The notes below the pieces were generated by a model. The model was given only the letters and a program-made list of their open reading frames with translations, was not told the origin of the DNA and made no database searches. Below, in pieces: positions 1 to 6,226 of a stretch of 7,117 nucleotides of DNA. The DNA is taken from NCBI GenBank assembly GCA_937951975.1, contig CALGAJ010000270.1:1-7117 (forward strand), read 5' to 3'. This DNA is from an uncultured Desulfotignum sp. (lineage in GTDB: Bacteria; Desulfobacterota; Desulfobacteria; Desulfobacterales; Desulfobacteraceae). Each line of letters begins with the position of its first letter. Positions within the stretch are counted from its first letter, which is position 1. Position numbers and translations under genes: made by a program.

Positions 1-2781
1 GGAAGCAAATTATCTGTAAGCCAGGCAGCTATACTTCAGGCCATCGTATTTTCATCAAAAATGGGGTTGTCAGCGTTTGACAAAGAACAAGCTGAAATCT
101 CAATCAGTTGTCTAACGGGTCTTTCTCTGCCAAAGATCAAGAAAGATCTCGAAATTCTTCAAGAAGAATTGAATATCATTGACTGGGATAATAGTTTCCA
201 GCTGTTCGATATTCTTGGAGATGCTGTTCCCCGAACCCAATTTCTTTCCTTTTTGAGACAACGGGTCGACAGTAGTTTTGATGATCAAGGGAAATCAGAG
301 CTTTTTGTCGGACATATTGCCGATTGGTGCAACATTGTGGGTGATCTTGAGTGTGATTTTTCCGAAAGAAACGATATTACAACCAAAGAGTGGGGATATC
401 GGTCTGCGACAGCCAATCTGTTGACCCTTGACAATCACATTGATCTTGCTGAAAAAAATTGGCGGAACGCTTTAGGCGTTATGGATAAGAGGGGGAGCAT
501 TATTTATTGTTATGTTGGCCCTGGAGAAGATATCGAAAAAATCAAATCCAATACGACACGCAGGTTGAAAAATACTGCAAAGCAATCAGGACAAAAGATT
601 CTCCCCATTTTAGTTGTATTTATCGAGGATGAGGCCGGTGAAATAGGTCGTATGATGGCCGAACTGGCAGTCCTTGGCGAAAACATCACCGAACAGGATA
701 AAGCCCGATTTGGAAATTTAATCGGATCCCATGAAGAAAAGACCCGTCAATTGTTAACAAAATCGATAGAATCGGCGATTAAACTAAGACAAATTTCTGT
801 GGGCCTTTCAAGCGGTTTGTCCGGGCGAAGACTGATGGCGATGGGCACAGAATTATTTTCGACTATTTATCCAAAACCGCTGCCATTTCCATTTGATGGC
901 TATTCAACTAAAAGTGGGAATGCAGCAGGATCATGCCAACAGTTAACCCTTGAGTTGCTGAATGGAAAATTGGACCATCAGGCATGCAGTGCCAAAGCGA
1001 CAAAAGATAGAAATCGATCTTTGAATGTTTTGCATTATGCCTGGGATTGCTTCAATCCAACGAGTGGGAAAATAATTATTCCAAAAGAACCGGTAGCAAG
1101 ATCTATTGTTATGGCTTGGCGAAAAAAACTGGAAGCAGATGATCAGCCCTTCAAGGTCGTTAATGAATTGCAGTCCGCTTGTCTTCCGCCGTTTGGAGCC
1201 AACCTTGCATCGATAGGCTTGTTGTTCGGTGTTTTTTTATCTCCGTTCCGTGAAAAAGTGTTGGTGCTGGCCGATGACAATACGCGAATGGATGTAGGCC
1301 AATGGCTTCAAAAAGATTTGTTCAAAGGCCGGGAAAAGACGATTGATTTTGACAAAATAGGGAAAGTCCAAATTGTCAACATCGGCGGAGAATCGGCTGA
1401 GTGGGAAACTTTGTTGGATAATTGGGAGCAGGAAACTACCCATAAGGGAAGATTCCTTATGTATCAGCAGGCCTTGGAATTGAGAAAACGAATCCCTGTA
1501 ACACCAAGTTTGAGCTATAGATATGAACATTTCGAAGAACTCACAAAAAAATCCATTGAAGAGATGGAAAGGATCAAGGCAAAAAGGGAGAACTCATGGA
1601 GCAAGATTGACAATGGTGTTAGCCGAAAAAATGGGAATAACATAATCTGGGGCGCAGCGGATTTGGCAGAGCTGCTAACAAAGATGGAGGGTGAGGATTC
1701 GATGTGGACGCGCTCTGAAATGAACCAGATCGATGAGGATATCGGGCGCGCGCGTCAGATTGTGTCTGAAATTTTCCCGGGGTGGATGAAAACACAAAAT
1801 CTCAAATCTGATAAACCTGAGGATGTCGGAAGTTTTAAGCATCACTATGGCGTTAGAGTCCGTAAAAATCTTGAACGTTTGAACCTTATGGAAGAGGCCG
1901 AGAAGTTGAGCAACTGGGTAAACGAACAAGTTCAAAATGCCCAGATCCAAGCTGAGGCTGCCCGTTTGATTCAAGAAGTCGATTCTTGGTTAACAGAGAA
2001 TAGCGAAGTTTTTCGTATTCTCAGGGTTGCACAGATCAGAAGCCTGCTTGTACCAGGCCAGGAATTTGAACGGCGGCTGAAAAAATCTTCAACAAAAGTG
2101 ACTCTTGGAGAGATGGATGAAATAAGGACTCGAGTCGCTTCTTTCATAAGAAAGTTAAAACAGAAAGAATCAGAATTAAGTAAAAAAGCAGATGCATTGT
2201 GGGAATCCAAAATCGAAAACCATCGGGGGATATCCCCATTGCTCAAGGATGTCAAAGAACTGATGTTGACATACGAGGGATGTAAGAATGATCTGGAAGA
2301 TTTGGAATTAATGGAAGTAGCATTGAAAATTTTTCAAGATGCATACCTCAGGCTCAATGATTTATCGTTGAATTGGCAGGAATTTGAATCGCTGTCAAAG
2401 AAATTAAAAGCAAGCGCAGATGAAAAATATGGTGACAACGACCCGCCACCATGGGATATTCAGGAAACACTGGATACTCTTATCGAAGAAGTTTCAGGCA
2501 TCCGCGAACTGGAAGGACAAAAATGGGTCGATAATTTTATGCAAATAGAAGAGAATATCGCCGAAATGACTGTTGCGGAAGCGGACAGCTTGATGCGGAA
2601 GCTGATATCTCCACCTTCAGTACTGATAAATGAACAATCAAAAACAGCAGAGAGGATTGCCCTGAAAGCAAAAAAACGGTGCCAGGAATTGGAGATCGAT
2701 TGGCTCGTTCAAAAATATATTGGCCTTTCAGATGAATCAAAACATATTTTCTTAAAAAAAATTCAGGGAAGCGGAGTGTAA
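1..2781 (+). CDS. C-terminal part of a very large coiled-coil protein, possibly a defence-type ATPase (5' end outside window)
   Basis: The frame is open from base 1 with no stop, so the ATG at 61 is probably internal: the 20 codons before it continue the same helical segment. The visible part is 926 residues, ending in TAA. Numbering from base 1, residues about 4-90 look like a winged-helix unit (short helices, then LGDAVPRTQFLSFLRQR). Residues about 160-215 alternate hydrophobic strands (IIYCYV, ILPILVVFI) with helices. Then come a PKPLPFPFDGYS segment near 290-302, PPFGANLASIGLLFGVFLSP near 397-416, and Glu/Lys-rich coiled coils near 507-540 and 710-740. I see no Walker A motif, nuclease signature or membrane segment. 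A winged helix followed by long coiled coils recalls the rear half of large P-loop defence proteins such as BrxC/PglY-like ATPases, but I do not recognise the family. Composition is clearly AT-richer than the DNA to the right, suggesting separate acquisition. The coding frame is certain; the function is not. Confidence 0.6.
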   Translation, partial: GSKLSVSQAAILQAIVFSSKMGLSAFDKEQAEISISCLTGLSLPKIKKDLEILQEELNIIDWDNSFQLFDILGDAVPRTQFLSFLRQRVDSSFDDQGKSELFVGHIADWCNIVGDLECDFSERNDITTKEWGYRSATANLLTLDNHIDLAEKNWRNALGVMDKRGSIIYCYVGPGEDIEKIKSNTTRRLKNTAKQSGQKILPILVVFIEDEAGEIGRMMAELAVLGENITEQDKARFGNLIGSHEEKTRQLLTKSIESAIKLRQISVGLSSGLSGRRLMAMGTELFSTIYPKPLPFPFDGYSTKSGNAAGSCQQLTLELLNGKLDHQACSAKATKDRNRSLNVLHYAWDCFNPTSGKIIIPKEPVARSIVMAWRKKLEADDQPFKVVNELQSACLPPFGANLASIGLLFGVFLSPFREKVLVLADDNTRMDVGQWLQKDLFKGREKTIDFDKIGKVQIVNIGGESAEWETLLDNWEQETTHKGRFLMYQQALELRKRIPVTPSLSYRYEHFEELTKKSIEEMERIKAKRENSWSKIDNGVSRKNGNNIIWGAADLAELLTKMEGEDSMWTRSEMNQIDEDIGRARQIVSEIFPGWMKTQNLKSDKPEDVGSFKHHYGVRVRKNLERLNLMEEAEKLSNWVNEQVQNAQIQAEAARLIQEVDSWLTENSEVFRILRVAQIRSLLVPGQEFERRLKKSSTKVTLGEMDEIRTRVASFIRKLKQKESELSKKADALWESKIENHRGISPLLKDVKELMLTYEGCKNDLEDLELMEVALKIFQDAYLRLNDLSLNWQEFESLSKKLKASADEKYGDNDPPPWDIQETLDTLIEEVSGIRELEGQKWVDNFMQIEENIAEMTVAEADSLMRKLISPPSVLINEQSKTAERIALKAKKRCQELEIDWLVQKYIGLSDESKHIFLKKIQGSGV

Positions 2782-3950
2782 AGGACAATATCCTCTTCTG
2801 GTTTGGGTGCCACGGCATGGTGGGCCTCGTCCACGGCAATGTAGTCAAAGGCCCGGCTGTCAAACCGGGTGTAGTGGCGGCTCATCCAGGCATAGGTCTG
2901 GATGGTGATGTCATGGCGGGCCGGGTCTTCGCCGATGGACAGGGTCTGGGGCAGGCCGTGGTCTGAAAGCCGGGAGGCGAATTTGGCGGTGTGGTCGGTT
3001 TTCAGCTGCCGGGTGGGCACCATGACCAGGGTCCTGGCGGCGTTGCCGGCCCGGTATTCCCTGGCATGGTCGGCAATCAGGATTTCGGTTTTGCCCGTGC
3101 CCGTGGGCAGCACCACCAGGAAGGCGGATTTGCCGCCGGCCCGCTCGGCCTGGATGTCCTCCAGCACGGTGGCCTGGTGTTTGAACAGGGAAAAGGGGCG
3201 GGTGAGGGTCAGTTTCCTGGCGGACAGGAAATCATGGGGGTTTCCGAAAAACTGCCGCATCTCATCCAGAAAATTGTCCGTGGATGTCATGCCCTCCAGG
3301 GACCACCGGAATACCTTGGTGCCGTATGCCACCAGGGAGTTCTGCTTGATGAGCTGGTCCTGGTAGCGCTTCGGACCGATCACCTGCGGGTGGTGCCAGG
3401 TTTCCCCGTTTTTCTCGATGGCCAGGTCAAAACTGTGGCGGCGGATGTAGTAATCCACCCACCGGGTGTGACCGTTGATGTCGATGACGGGGAACTCCCG
3501 GATCACATGTTCCAGGGCCAGCCGCCCGTAGCAGTCGATGAATGCCTGTTCAAAACTGGCTTCCGGCAGGGTGGGGTCGATGTCGTGCCACTGGCGGTGC
3601 CGGCCGGCGGCATGGATGTCGTCCTCAAAACAATCGCTGTGCAGCAGGCGGTCCAGGGTGAGGGCCGCGGTCGCCAGGTCGTCCCGGGTGTCGGCCATGA
3701 ACCGGAACACCCCCCGGTACAGGTGCATCAGGGCATTCTGTTCCTTGGTGTACAGGGTATAGGCAAACGGGTAACGGGTGTCGCAGATCCGGTGATCCAG
3801 GAGCACGGCCAGGCCCGTGTCCGGGTTGGTGAACAGGGCGCCCCGGAAGGCCGGGGCATGGAAGGAAAAGCCGTTTGCGGACAGTGTTTTGTCAGCAAAG
3901 CGGCGCAGCCCGTGGGGGATGCCTGGATAGGAATGACTCCGGGGTTTCAT
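2763..3950 (-). pseudogene. PD-(D/E)xK nuclease-DEAH helicase fusion, truncated after motif II
   Basis: This 395-residue frame is the N-terminal part of a superfamily 2 helicase with a nuclease-like domain in front. Residues about 130-218 resemble a Vsr/DUF559-type PD-(D/E)xK fold: D166 in WVDYYI, E179 in LAIEKNG, a WHHP turn at 185-188, and the QLIKQN segment near 199-204. The helicase core follows: FKHQ at 256-259, Walker A PTGTGKT at 282-288, motif Ia-like VPTRQL near 311-316, and VDEAHH at 373-378. The reading then runs into foreign sequence and stops at 395. Motifs III to VI, including the arginine finger, are missing, so ATP-driven translocation is not expected; the nuclease domain is intact and could still be made. 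The ATG at 3948-3950 lies 3 bases after the methyltransferase stop, and a GAAGGGG ribosome site (3957-3963) sits inside that gene's end, so the two form one operon. The last 19 bases overlap the convergent left-hand gene. The helicase call is firm, the nuclease call fairly good. Confidence 0.85.
2782..2800. other. Junction between AT-rich block and GC-rich backbone
   Basis: Left of this point the DNA is AT-rich with many A-runs. From about 2801 rightward it is strongly GC-rich. On the minus strand, helicase-like coding sequence is recognisable up to the Val-Ala-Pro-Lys just after the DEAH box (codons near 2801-2812). It then becomes an unrelated tail of about 12 residues that runs into the 3' end of the left-hand gene. 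This is what a recombination or insertion breakpoint inside the helicase would leave. No insertion-sequence end, terminal inverted repeat or tRNA is visible, so the mechanism is unknown. Confidence 0.6.
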
Positions 3951-3953
3951 TTT

Positions 3954-4565
3954 TTACCCCTTCTTTTGAAGCAGAATATTCAGCCATTTTTCACTGTCCC
4001 GGCCGGGCCGCAGATCATCTGTTTTCCAGTATTTCACGATCTCCAGTTGGGGTTGAACGGTTACCAGTGAATTGAAGGTTTTTTCATCGTAATTTGAAAA
4101 CAGCCGGCCATTCCTGAAGACTTCATCATCGCCATACTTGAAAGAGGTGTATAGAATCCCGCCCTGTTTGAGGGCCTTGCACAGCCTGTTCAATACAGCG
4201 GCCATATGGCGTTTGGGCACATGCAGCAATGATGAACATGCCCACACGCCGTCAAACCGGTTGTCAAAATGGATATCGTCAAATGAAAGCAGCAGGCAGT
4301 CCTGGCCCGTGAAATCAGAGGCCAGTTTTACCATTTCAGGGGAGTTGTCAAACGCAACCACTTCAAACCCCTGTCTTGTGAAGAACCGGGTATCCCTTCC
4401 GGACCCGCATCCCGCATCCAGGATCCGCCCGGTTTCAGGCAGCCGTTCAAGAAACGGGAGATACAGGTCTGTGAGATCGATGGAGACGGTGTCATCAAAG
4501 AATTGTTTTGCATTGGACTGATAATAGTCCAACGTCTCTTTCAGCGGGTCTGAATGCTGTGTCAT
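3954..4565 (-). CDS. Class I SAM-dependent methyltransferase (TehB-like)
   Basis: A 203-residue Rossmann-fold methyltransferase of normal length for a stand-alone domain. Motif I is ILDAGCGSGRDT (48-59). The acidic residue ending strand 2, which binds the adenosyl ribose, is D73 in VAFDNSPEM. The strand-4 region is FDGVWACSSLLHV (104-116), followed by LKQGGILYTSFKYG (132-145). No NPPY or DPPY catalytic motif of N6-adenine or N4-cytosine DNA methyltransferases is present and there is no target-recognition domain, so DNA modification is not supported; a small molecule, RNA or protein substrate is equally possible. It is the first gene of a two-gene minus-strand operon with the nuclease-helicase, stop and start being 3 bases apart, which suggests a joint function. 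The ATG at 4563-4565 has a modest GGAAG ribosome site 6 bases upstream and matches the expected N-terminal helix (DYYQSNAKQFF). Fold certain, substrate unknown. Confidence 0.88.
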   Translation of the reverse strand: MTQHSDPLKETLDYYQSNAKQFFDDTVSIDLTDLYLPFLERLPETGRILDAGCGSGRDTRFFTRQGFEVVAFDNSPEMVKLASDFTGQDCLLLSFDDIHFDNRFDGVWACSSLLHVPKRHMAAVLNRLCKALKQGGILYTSFKYGDDEVFRNGRLFSNYDEKTFNSLVTVQPQLEIVKYWKTDDLRPGRDSEKWLNILLQKKG

Positions 4566-4592
4566 CGTGTCTTCCGGTTTATGGGGTCATGA

Positions 4593-4611
4593 TTGTCAAC
4601 GGGTATAACAC
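4593..4611. repeat. Left copy of an imperfect 19-bp direct repeat around the Doc module
   Basis: This copy matches 5358-5376 at 16 of 19 positions in the same orientation, with mismatches at repeat positions 4, 11 and 17. It lies in the 89-base gap between the methyltransferase start and the Doc stop. It could be a remnant of the module's insertion or a shared regulator site, since it contains TATAAC, which also occurs in the antitoxin promoter region. Confidence 0.45.
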
Positions 4612-4637
4612 ATATTTCCCCGGGTTGTTTGAATATC

Positions 4638-4652
4638 CCCGGTACAGCCGGG
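4638..4652 (-). terminator. Weak hairpin just after the Doc stop
   Basis: A CCCGG stem with a 5-base loop (4643-4647) and a CCGGG partner lies immediately downstream of the Doc stop codon. The minus strand lacks a proper T-run after it, so it is a poor intrinsic terminator. It may only protect the 3' end of the message or slow read-through into the methyltransferase. Confidence 0.25.
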
Positions 4653-4654
4653 TC

Positions 4655-5038
4655 TCAGATCCGGGCGACATTCTTTTTCAGCCAAAGGGTGAACGATGCG
4701 ACGGAAAATGCGCCTTTGCCCAGTTGTTCAAACGCCAGCACCCTTTCTACGGGGGTTGCGGTAAAATCCATGCCATGCAGCCGCAAAAACAGACGGGTCA
4801 CGACATAGGCGGTTCTTTTGTTGCCGTCGATAAATCCGTGATTCATGGCCAGTCCGAAAGCGCAGGAAGCAGCCAGGTCGACGATGTCCGGATCGCCATA
4901 ATTCACTATGTTTGCCGGTCTGGCCAGGGCACTTTCAATCAGTCCGATATCCCGGATGCCGGATGCACCGCCGTGCTCGGCGATCTGCATGTCATGGACC
5001 GCAAGCACGGTTTCCATTTCAATCCACTCGAAGCTCAC
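4655..5038 (-). CDS. doc: Doc-type Fic-domain toxin
   Basis: A 127-residue all-helical protein of the length of Doc (death on curing) toxins. Its Fic motif HGFIDGNKRTA (67-77) has the Doc form, with Lys where AMP-transferring Fic proteins have Gly. In phage P1 Doc this makes the enzyme a kinase that phosphorylates elongation factor Tu and stops translation. The N-terminal VLAVHDMQIAEHGGASGIRDIGLIESAL (11-38) is the usual Doc lead-in, and the putative catalytic His67, the Asp71-Gly72-Asn73 anion-binding turn and Arg75 are all present, so it looks active. The start is a GTG at 5036-5038 overlapping the antitoxin stop as GTGA, implying translational coupling and low toxin output. The partner is an AbrB/MazE-like protein rather than the Phd type of P1. 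The next gene downstream, the methyltransferase, is 89 bases away and probably separate. Confidence 0.9.
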   Translation of the reverse strand: MSFEWIEMETVLAVHDMQIAEHGGASGIRDIGLIESALARPANIVNYGDPDIVDLAASCAFGLAMNHGFIDGNKRTAYVVTRLFLRLHGMDFTATPVERVLAFEQLGKGAFSVASFTLWLKKNVARI

Positions 5039-5265
5039 CGGTTTGACAGCTCACGGAGAAGATCTTTGTCCTGCTGCATGATTTTTTCTGCTTCAGACAC
5101 CTGTCTTGAGAATGTTTCATTGTATCCGGTGAGCCGGTATCCGCCATCCGGGTTCTCGGTCAGGTACAGGCTTTCCCCTTCCTTGATCCGCAGCCGCAGC
5201 AGAGACTCCTTTGGAAGGACAATCCCGAGAGAATTGCCGATTTTTCTGACTTTCAATTCCAGCAT
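5035..5265 (-). CDS. AbrB/MazE-type antitoxin of the Doc toxin
   Basis: A 76-residue protein with an N-terminal swapped-hairpin AbrB (SpoVT-AbrB) DNA-binding domain at about 1-47: KVRKIGNSLGIVLPKESLLRLRIKEGE, with the typical RKIGNS turn and VLPKE strand. The charged tail (48-76, NETFSRQVSEAEKIMQQDKDLLRELSNR) is probably disordered alone and would wrap the toxin's active site. The ATG at 5263-5265 has a perfect AGGAGG ribosome site (5271-5276) 5 bases upstream, far stronger than anything before the toxin, as expected for antitoxin excess. The overlap with the toxin makes them one transcription unit. By analogy with MazE-like proteins it should bind its own promoter, with Doc as co-repressor. 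Pairing of AbrB-type antitoxins with Doc toxins is known; the role here is inferred from position. Confidence 0.88.
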   Translation of the reverse strand: MLELKVRKIGNSLGIVLPKESLLRLRIKEGESLYLTENPDGGYRLTGYNETFSRQVSEAEKIMQQDKDLLRELSNR

Positions 5266-5278
5266 GCAGGCCTCCTGT

Positions 5279-5300
5279 TGTTATAACCAGAGTAATAACA
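5279..5300. promoter_or_regulatory. Palindromic operator candidate of the Doc/antitoxin operon
   Basis: TGTTAT (5279-5284) and ATAACA (5295-5300) form a perfect inverted repeat with a 10-base gap. The left arm also lies in a self-complementary 8-mer, GTTATAAC (5280-5287). The site overlaps the proposed -10 box and ends just upstream of the antitoxin ribosome site, a fitting place for AbrB-type autorepression. The repeats are seen; protein binding is inferred. Confidence 0.5.
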
Positions 5301-5320
5301 CGGATGTCCGGTACAATCAA
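5292..5320 (-). promoter_or_regulatory. Promoter candidate for the antitoxin-doc operon
   Basis: Read on the minus strand, TTGATT (5315-5320) and TATTAC (5292-5297) are separated by 17 bases. Each matches the sigma-70 consensus at 4 of 6 positions. The spacing is optimal and the -10 box overlaps the operator palindrome. It lies about 27 bases upstream of the antitoxin ATG. Confidence 0.4.
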
Positions 5321-5329
5321 GTGAGAATT

Positions 5330-5359
5330 CCCGGTCTTCAACCGGGTTGTTATTTTTTT
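5330..5359 (+). terminator. Hairpin plus T-tract, intrinsic-terminator-like on the + strand
   Basis: CCCGGT (5330-5335), a 5-base loop and ACCGGG (5341-5346) form a perfect 6-bp GC-rich stem. It is followed by a T-rich run ending in seven T's (5353-5359). This has the form of a rho-independent terminator reading rightward. No intact plus-strand gene ends just upstream, so it may be a relic of a deleted gene or insulate the antitoxin promoter region from rightward reading. Confidence 0.5.
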
Positions 5360-5374
5360 GACAACGGATATAAT
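5347..5374 (+). promoter_or_regulatory. Possible + strand promoter ahead of the hexapeptide-repeat remnant
   Basis: A perfect TATAAT lies at 5369-5374. The best box at a workable distance is TTGTTA (5347-5352, 4 of 6, 16-base spacer), which overlaps the terminator's T-tract. The perfect TTGACA at 5358-5363 is only 5 bases from the -10 and cannot serve it. Activity is uncertain; any transcript would read into a broken gene. Confidence 0.3.
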
Positions 5375-5376
5375 AC
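5358..5376. repeat. Right copy of an imperfect 19-bp direct repeat around the Doc module
   Basis: It matches 4593-4611 at 16 of 19 positions and lies exactly at the left edge of the gamma-carbonic-anhydrase-like fragment. That position fits a recombination edge better than a regulatory site, but a 19-bp imperfect match is modest evidence. Confidence 0.45.
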
Positions 5377-5550
5377 CTGGAGCAGATCATCGGCCATGGC
5401 ATCACTGTCGGCCACCGGTGTGTGATCCACGGATGTACCATTGAAGACGGCTGCCTGATCGGCATGGGGGCGGTCATCATGAACCATGCCGTGGTCGGGG
5501 AAGGCTCGGTCATCGCAGCGGGCGCGGTGGTGCTGGAAAACACTATTCTC
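5377..5550 (+). pseudogene. Internal fragment of a gamma-carbonic-anhydrase-like hexapeptide-repeat protein
   Basis: The plus-strand frame beginning after a TAA at 5371-5373 reads LEQIIGHGITVGHRCVIHGC and continues to AAGAVVLENTI. This is about nine turns of a left-handed beta-helix (I/V-G-x-G-x-x hexapeptides). The VGHxxxIHGC segment matches the two zinc-ligand histidines of the YrdA/CaiE/gamma-carbonic anhydrase family, and IGMGAVIMNHAVVGEGS is the conserved stretch after it. Full proteins run about 170-190 residues; here the N-terminal third with the first ligand His and the C-terminal helix (usually after IPPGSLVAGVPAK) are both gone. After about 5550 the frame enters the reverse complement of the nitroreductase tail and stops at 5599-5601. 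No start codon with a ribosome site is apparent. It is a double-ended gene remnant and almost certainly not functional. Confidence 0.8.
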
Positions 5551-6188
5551 CATGGTACCGGACAACCGGGTCATTTCTTCTGGGGGCCCGGAAATATCTG
5601 AATTTTGGAAAGCCGACCATCAGTGCCCCGTGGCAGGAATGGTTTTCAGGAAGGGATAAAAATTCGGCAAGGGGAGGCCACTGGCCGGCCGCATAGTTGA
5701 CATATCCGGCCCAGCAGGAACCCAGGCCGAACCCGGGCAGGGCAAGCTCCAGGTAGGCCAGTGCCGTATGACAGTCTGCGGCGGCGCTGCCGAATTCATT
5801 GGATGCATGGGCGAACACCAGCTGGGGGGCATCCCGGCAGATCCTGTCACTGCCTTGTTCCCAGCGCTTTTTCAAACAGGTCTCTGGGAACCGGTTTGTC
5901 CCTGTACCGTCTGACCGCTCTCCGGGATCTTAGAAAATGCTCGGTATGTGCCGCATCCAGGGCCAGTTCCTTTTGGACGGGCATGCACGCTTCCGGGGAG
6001 AGAAATTTGAGGGTCAAGGCCGCCCGGGGGCAGGCCGCCACGCAGTGACCGCACCAGATACAGATCTCTTCAGCGTCATCTGACGGCACCGGTCCGTTGT
6101 CGGTCATTTCAATAATATGGGCCGGGCATTCCAGGGCGCAGATGCCGTCTTTGTCGCATTTTTCATGGTCTATGGTAAACAGGGTCAT
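5543..6188 (-). pseudogene. Ferredoxin-nitroreductase fusion gene with internal deletion and frameshift
   Basis: Two overlapping minus-strand frames together make one gene. The first, from the ATG at 6186-6188 (GGAG ribosome site at 6194-6197), encodes an N-terminal ferredoxin domain with Cys 11, 17 and 21, then C43, C46, C49 and C53 in CIWCGHCVAACP, i.e. [4Fe-4S] ligands. It continues into the nitroreductase start LRSRRAVRRYRDKPVPRDLFEKAL (86-109). Near 5861-5865 the frame changes. The second frame carries the nitroreductase C-terminal half: WEQGSDRICRDAPQLVFAHAS, then LELALPGFGLGSCWAGY and GALMVGFPKFRYFRAPRRNDP, ending at 5543. About 60 residues between EKAL and WEQG are missing, including much of the FMN-binding APTxxNxQP region usual in this family (normally about 270-290 residues). 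Intact relatives are flavoenzymes that receive electrons through the attached ferredoxin, mainly in anaerobes. The first frame alone could still give a small ferredoxin-like protein of 113 residues. Confidence 0.85.
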
Positions 6189-6200
6189 GTCCGCTCCAAT

Positions 6201-6212
6201 CCGGGTGGGTGT
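6201..6212. repeat. Left copy of a 12-bp exact direct repeat flanking the PIN/RHH module
   Basis: CCGGGTGGGTGT occurs here and again at 6942-6953 in the same orientation. The two copies bracket the whole toxin-antitoxin unit and its promoter. This copy lies in the 38-base gap between the toxin stop and the nitroreductase start. A 12-bp repeat so placed may mark the module's insertion, although GC-rich strings of this kind are not rare in this DNA. Confidence 0.5.
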
Positions 6213-6226
6213 TTTATAGTAAAAGG

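Noticed and set aside
507..545. VGPGEDIEKIKS in the large left-hand protein as a possible Walker A motif
   Set aside because: It lacks the GK(S/T) at the end of a P-loop and the spacing is wrong; any ATPase site must lie upstream of the window.
2991..4070. A long + strand open frame of 359 codons (and a shorter one at 2902-3366) opposite the helicase
   Set aside because: Low-complexity Gly/Val/Gln-rich translation with no recognisable domain, produced by GC-rich codon positions opposite a gene with clear nuclease and helicase motifs.
3954..4565. DNA adenine or cytosine methyltransferase of a classical restriction-modification system
   Set aside because: No (D/N)PP(Y/F) or PCQ motif and no target-recognition domain; only the general SAM-binding motifs are present.
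5358..5374. TTGACA and TATAAT as a perfect promoter
   Set aside because: The two hexamers are only 5 bases apart, far too close for sigma-70 polymerase; TATAAT could only work with the weaker TTGTTA at 5347-5352.
4508..5425. A 305-codon + strand open frame across the Doc/antitoxin region
   Set aside because: It lies opposite two genes with firm family motifs, crosses their promoter and terminator, and its translation looks like no protein family.
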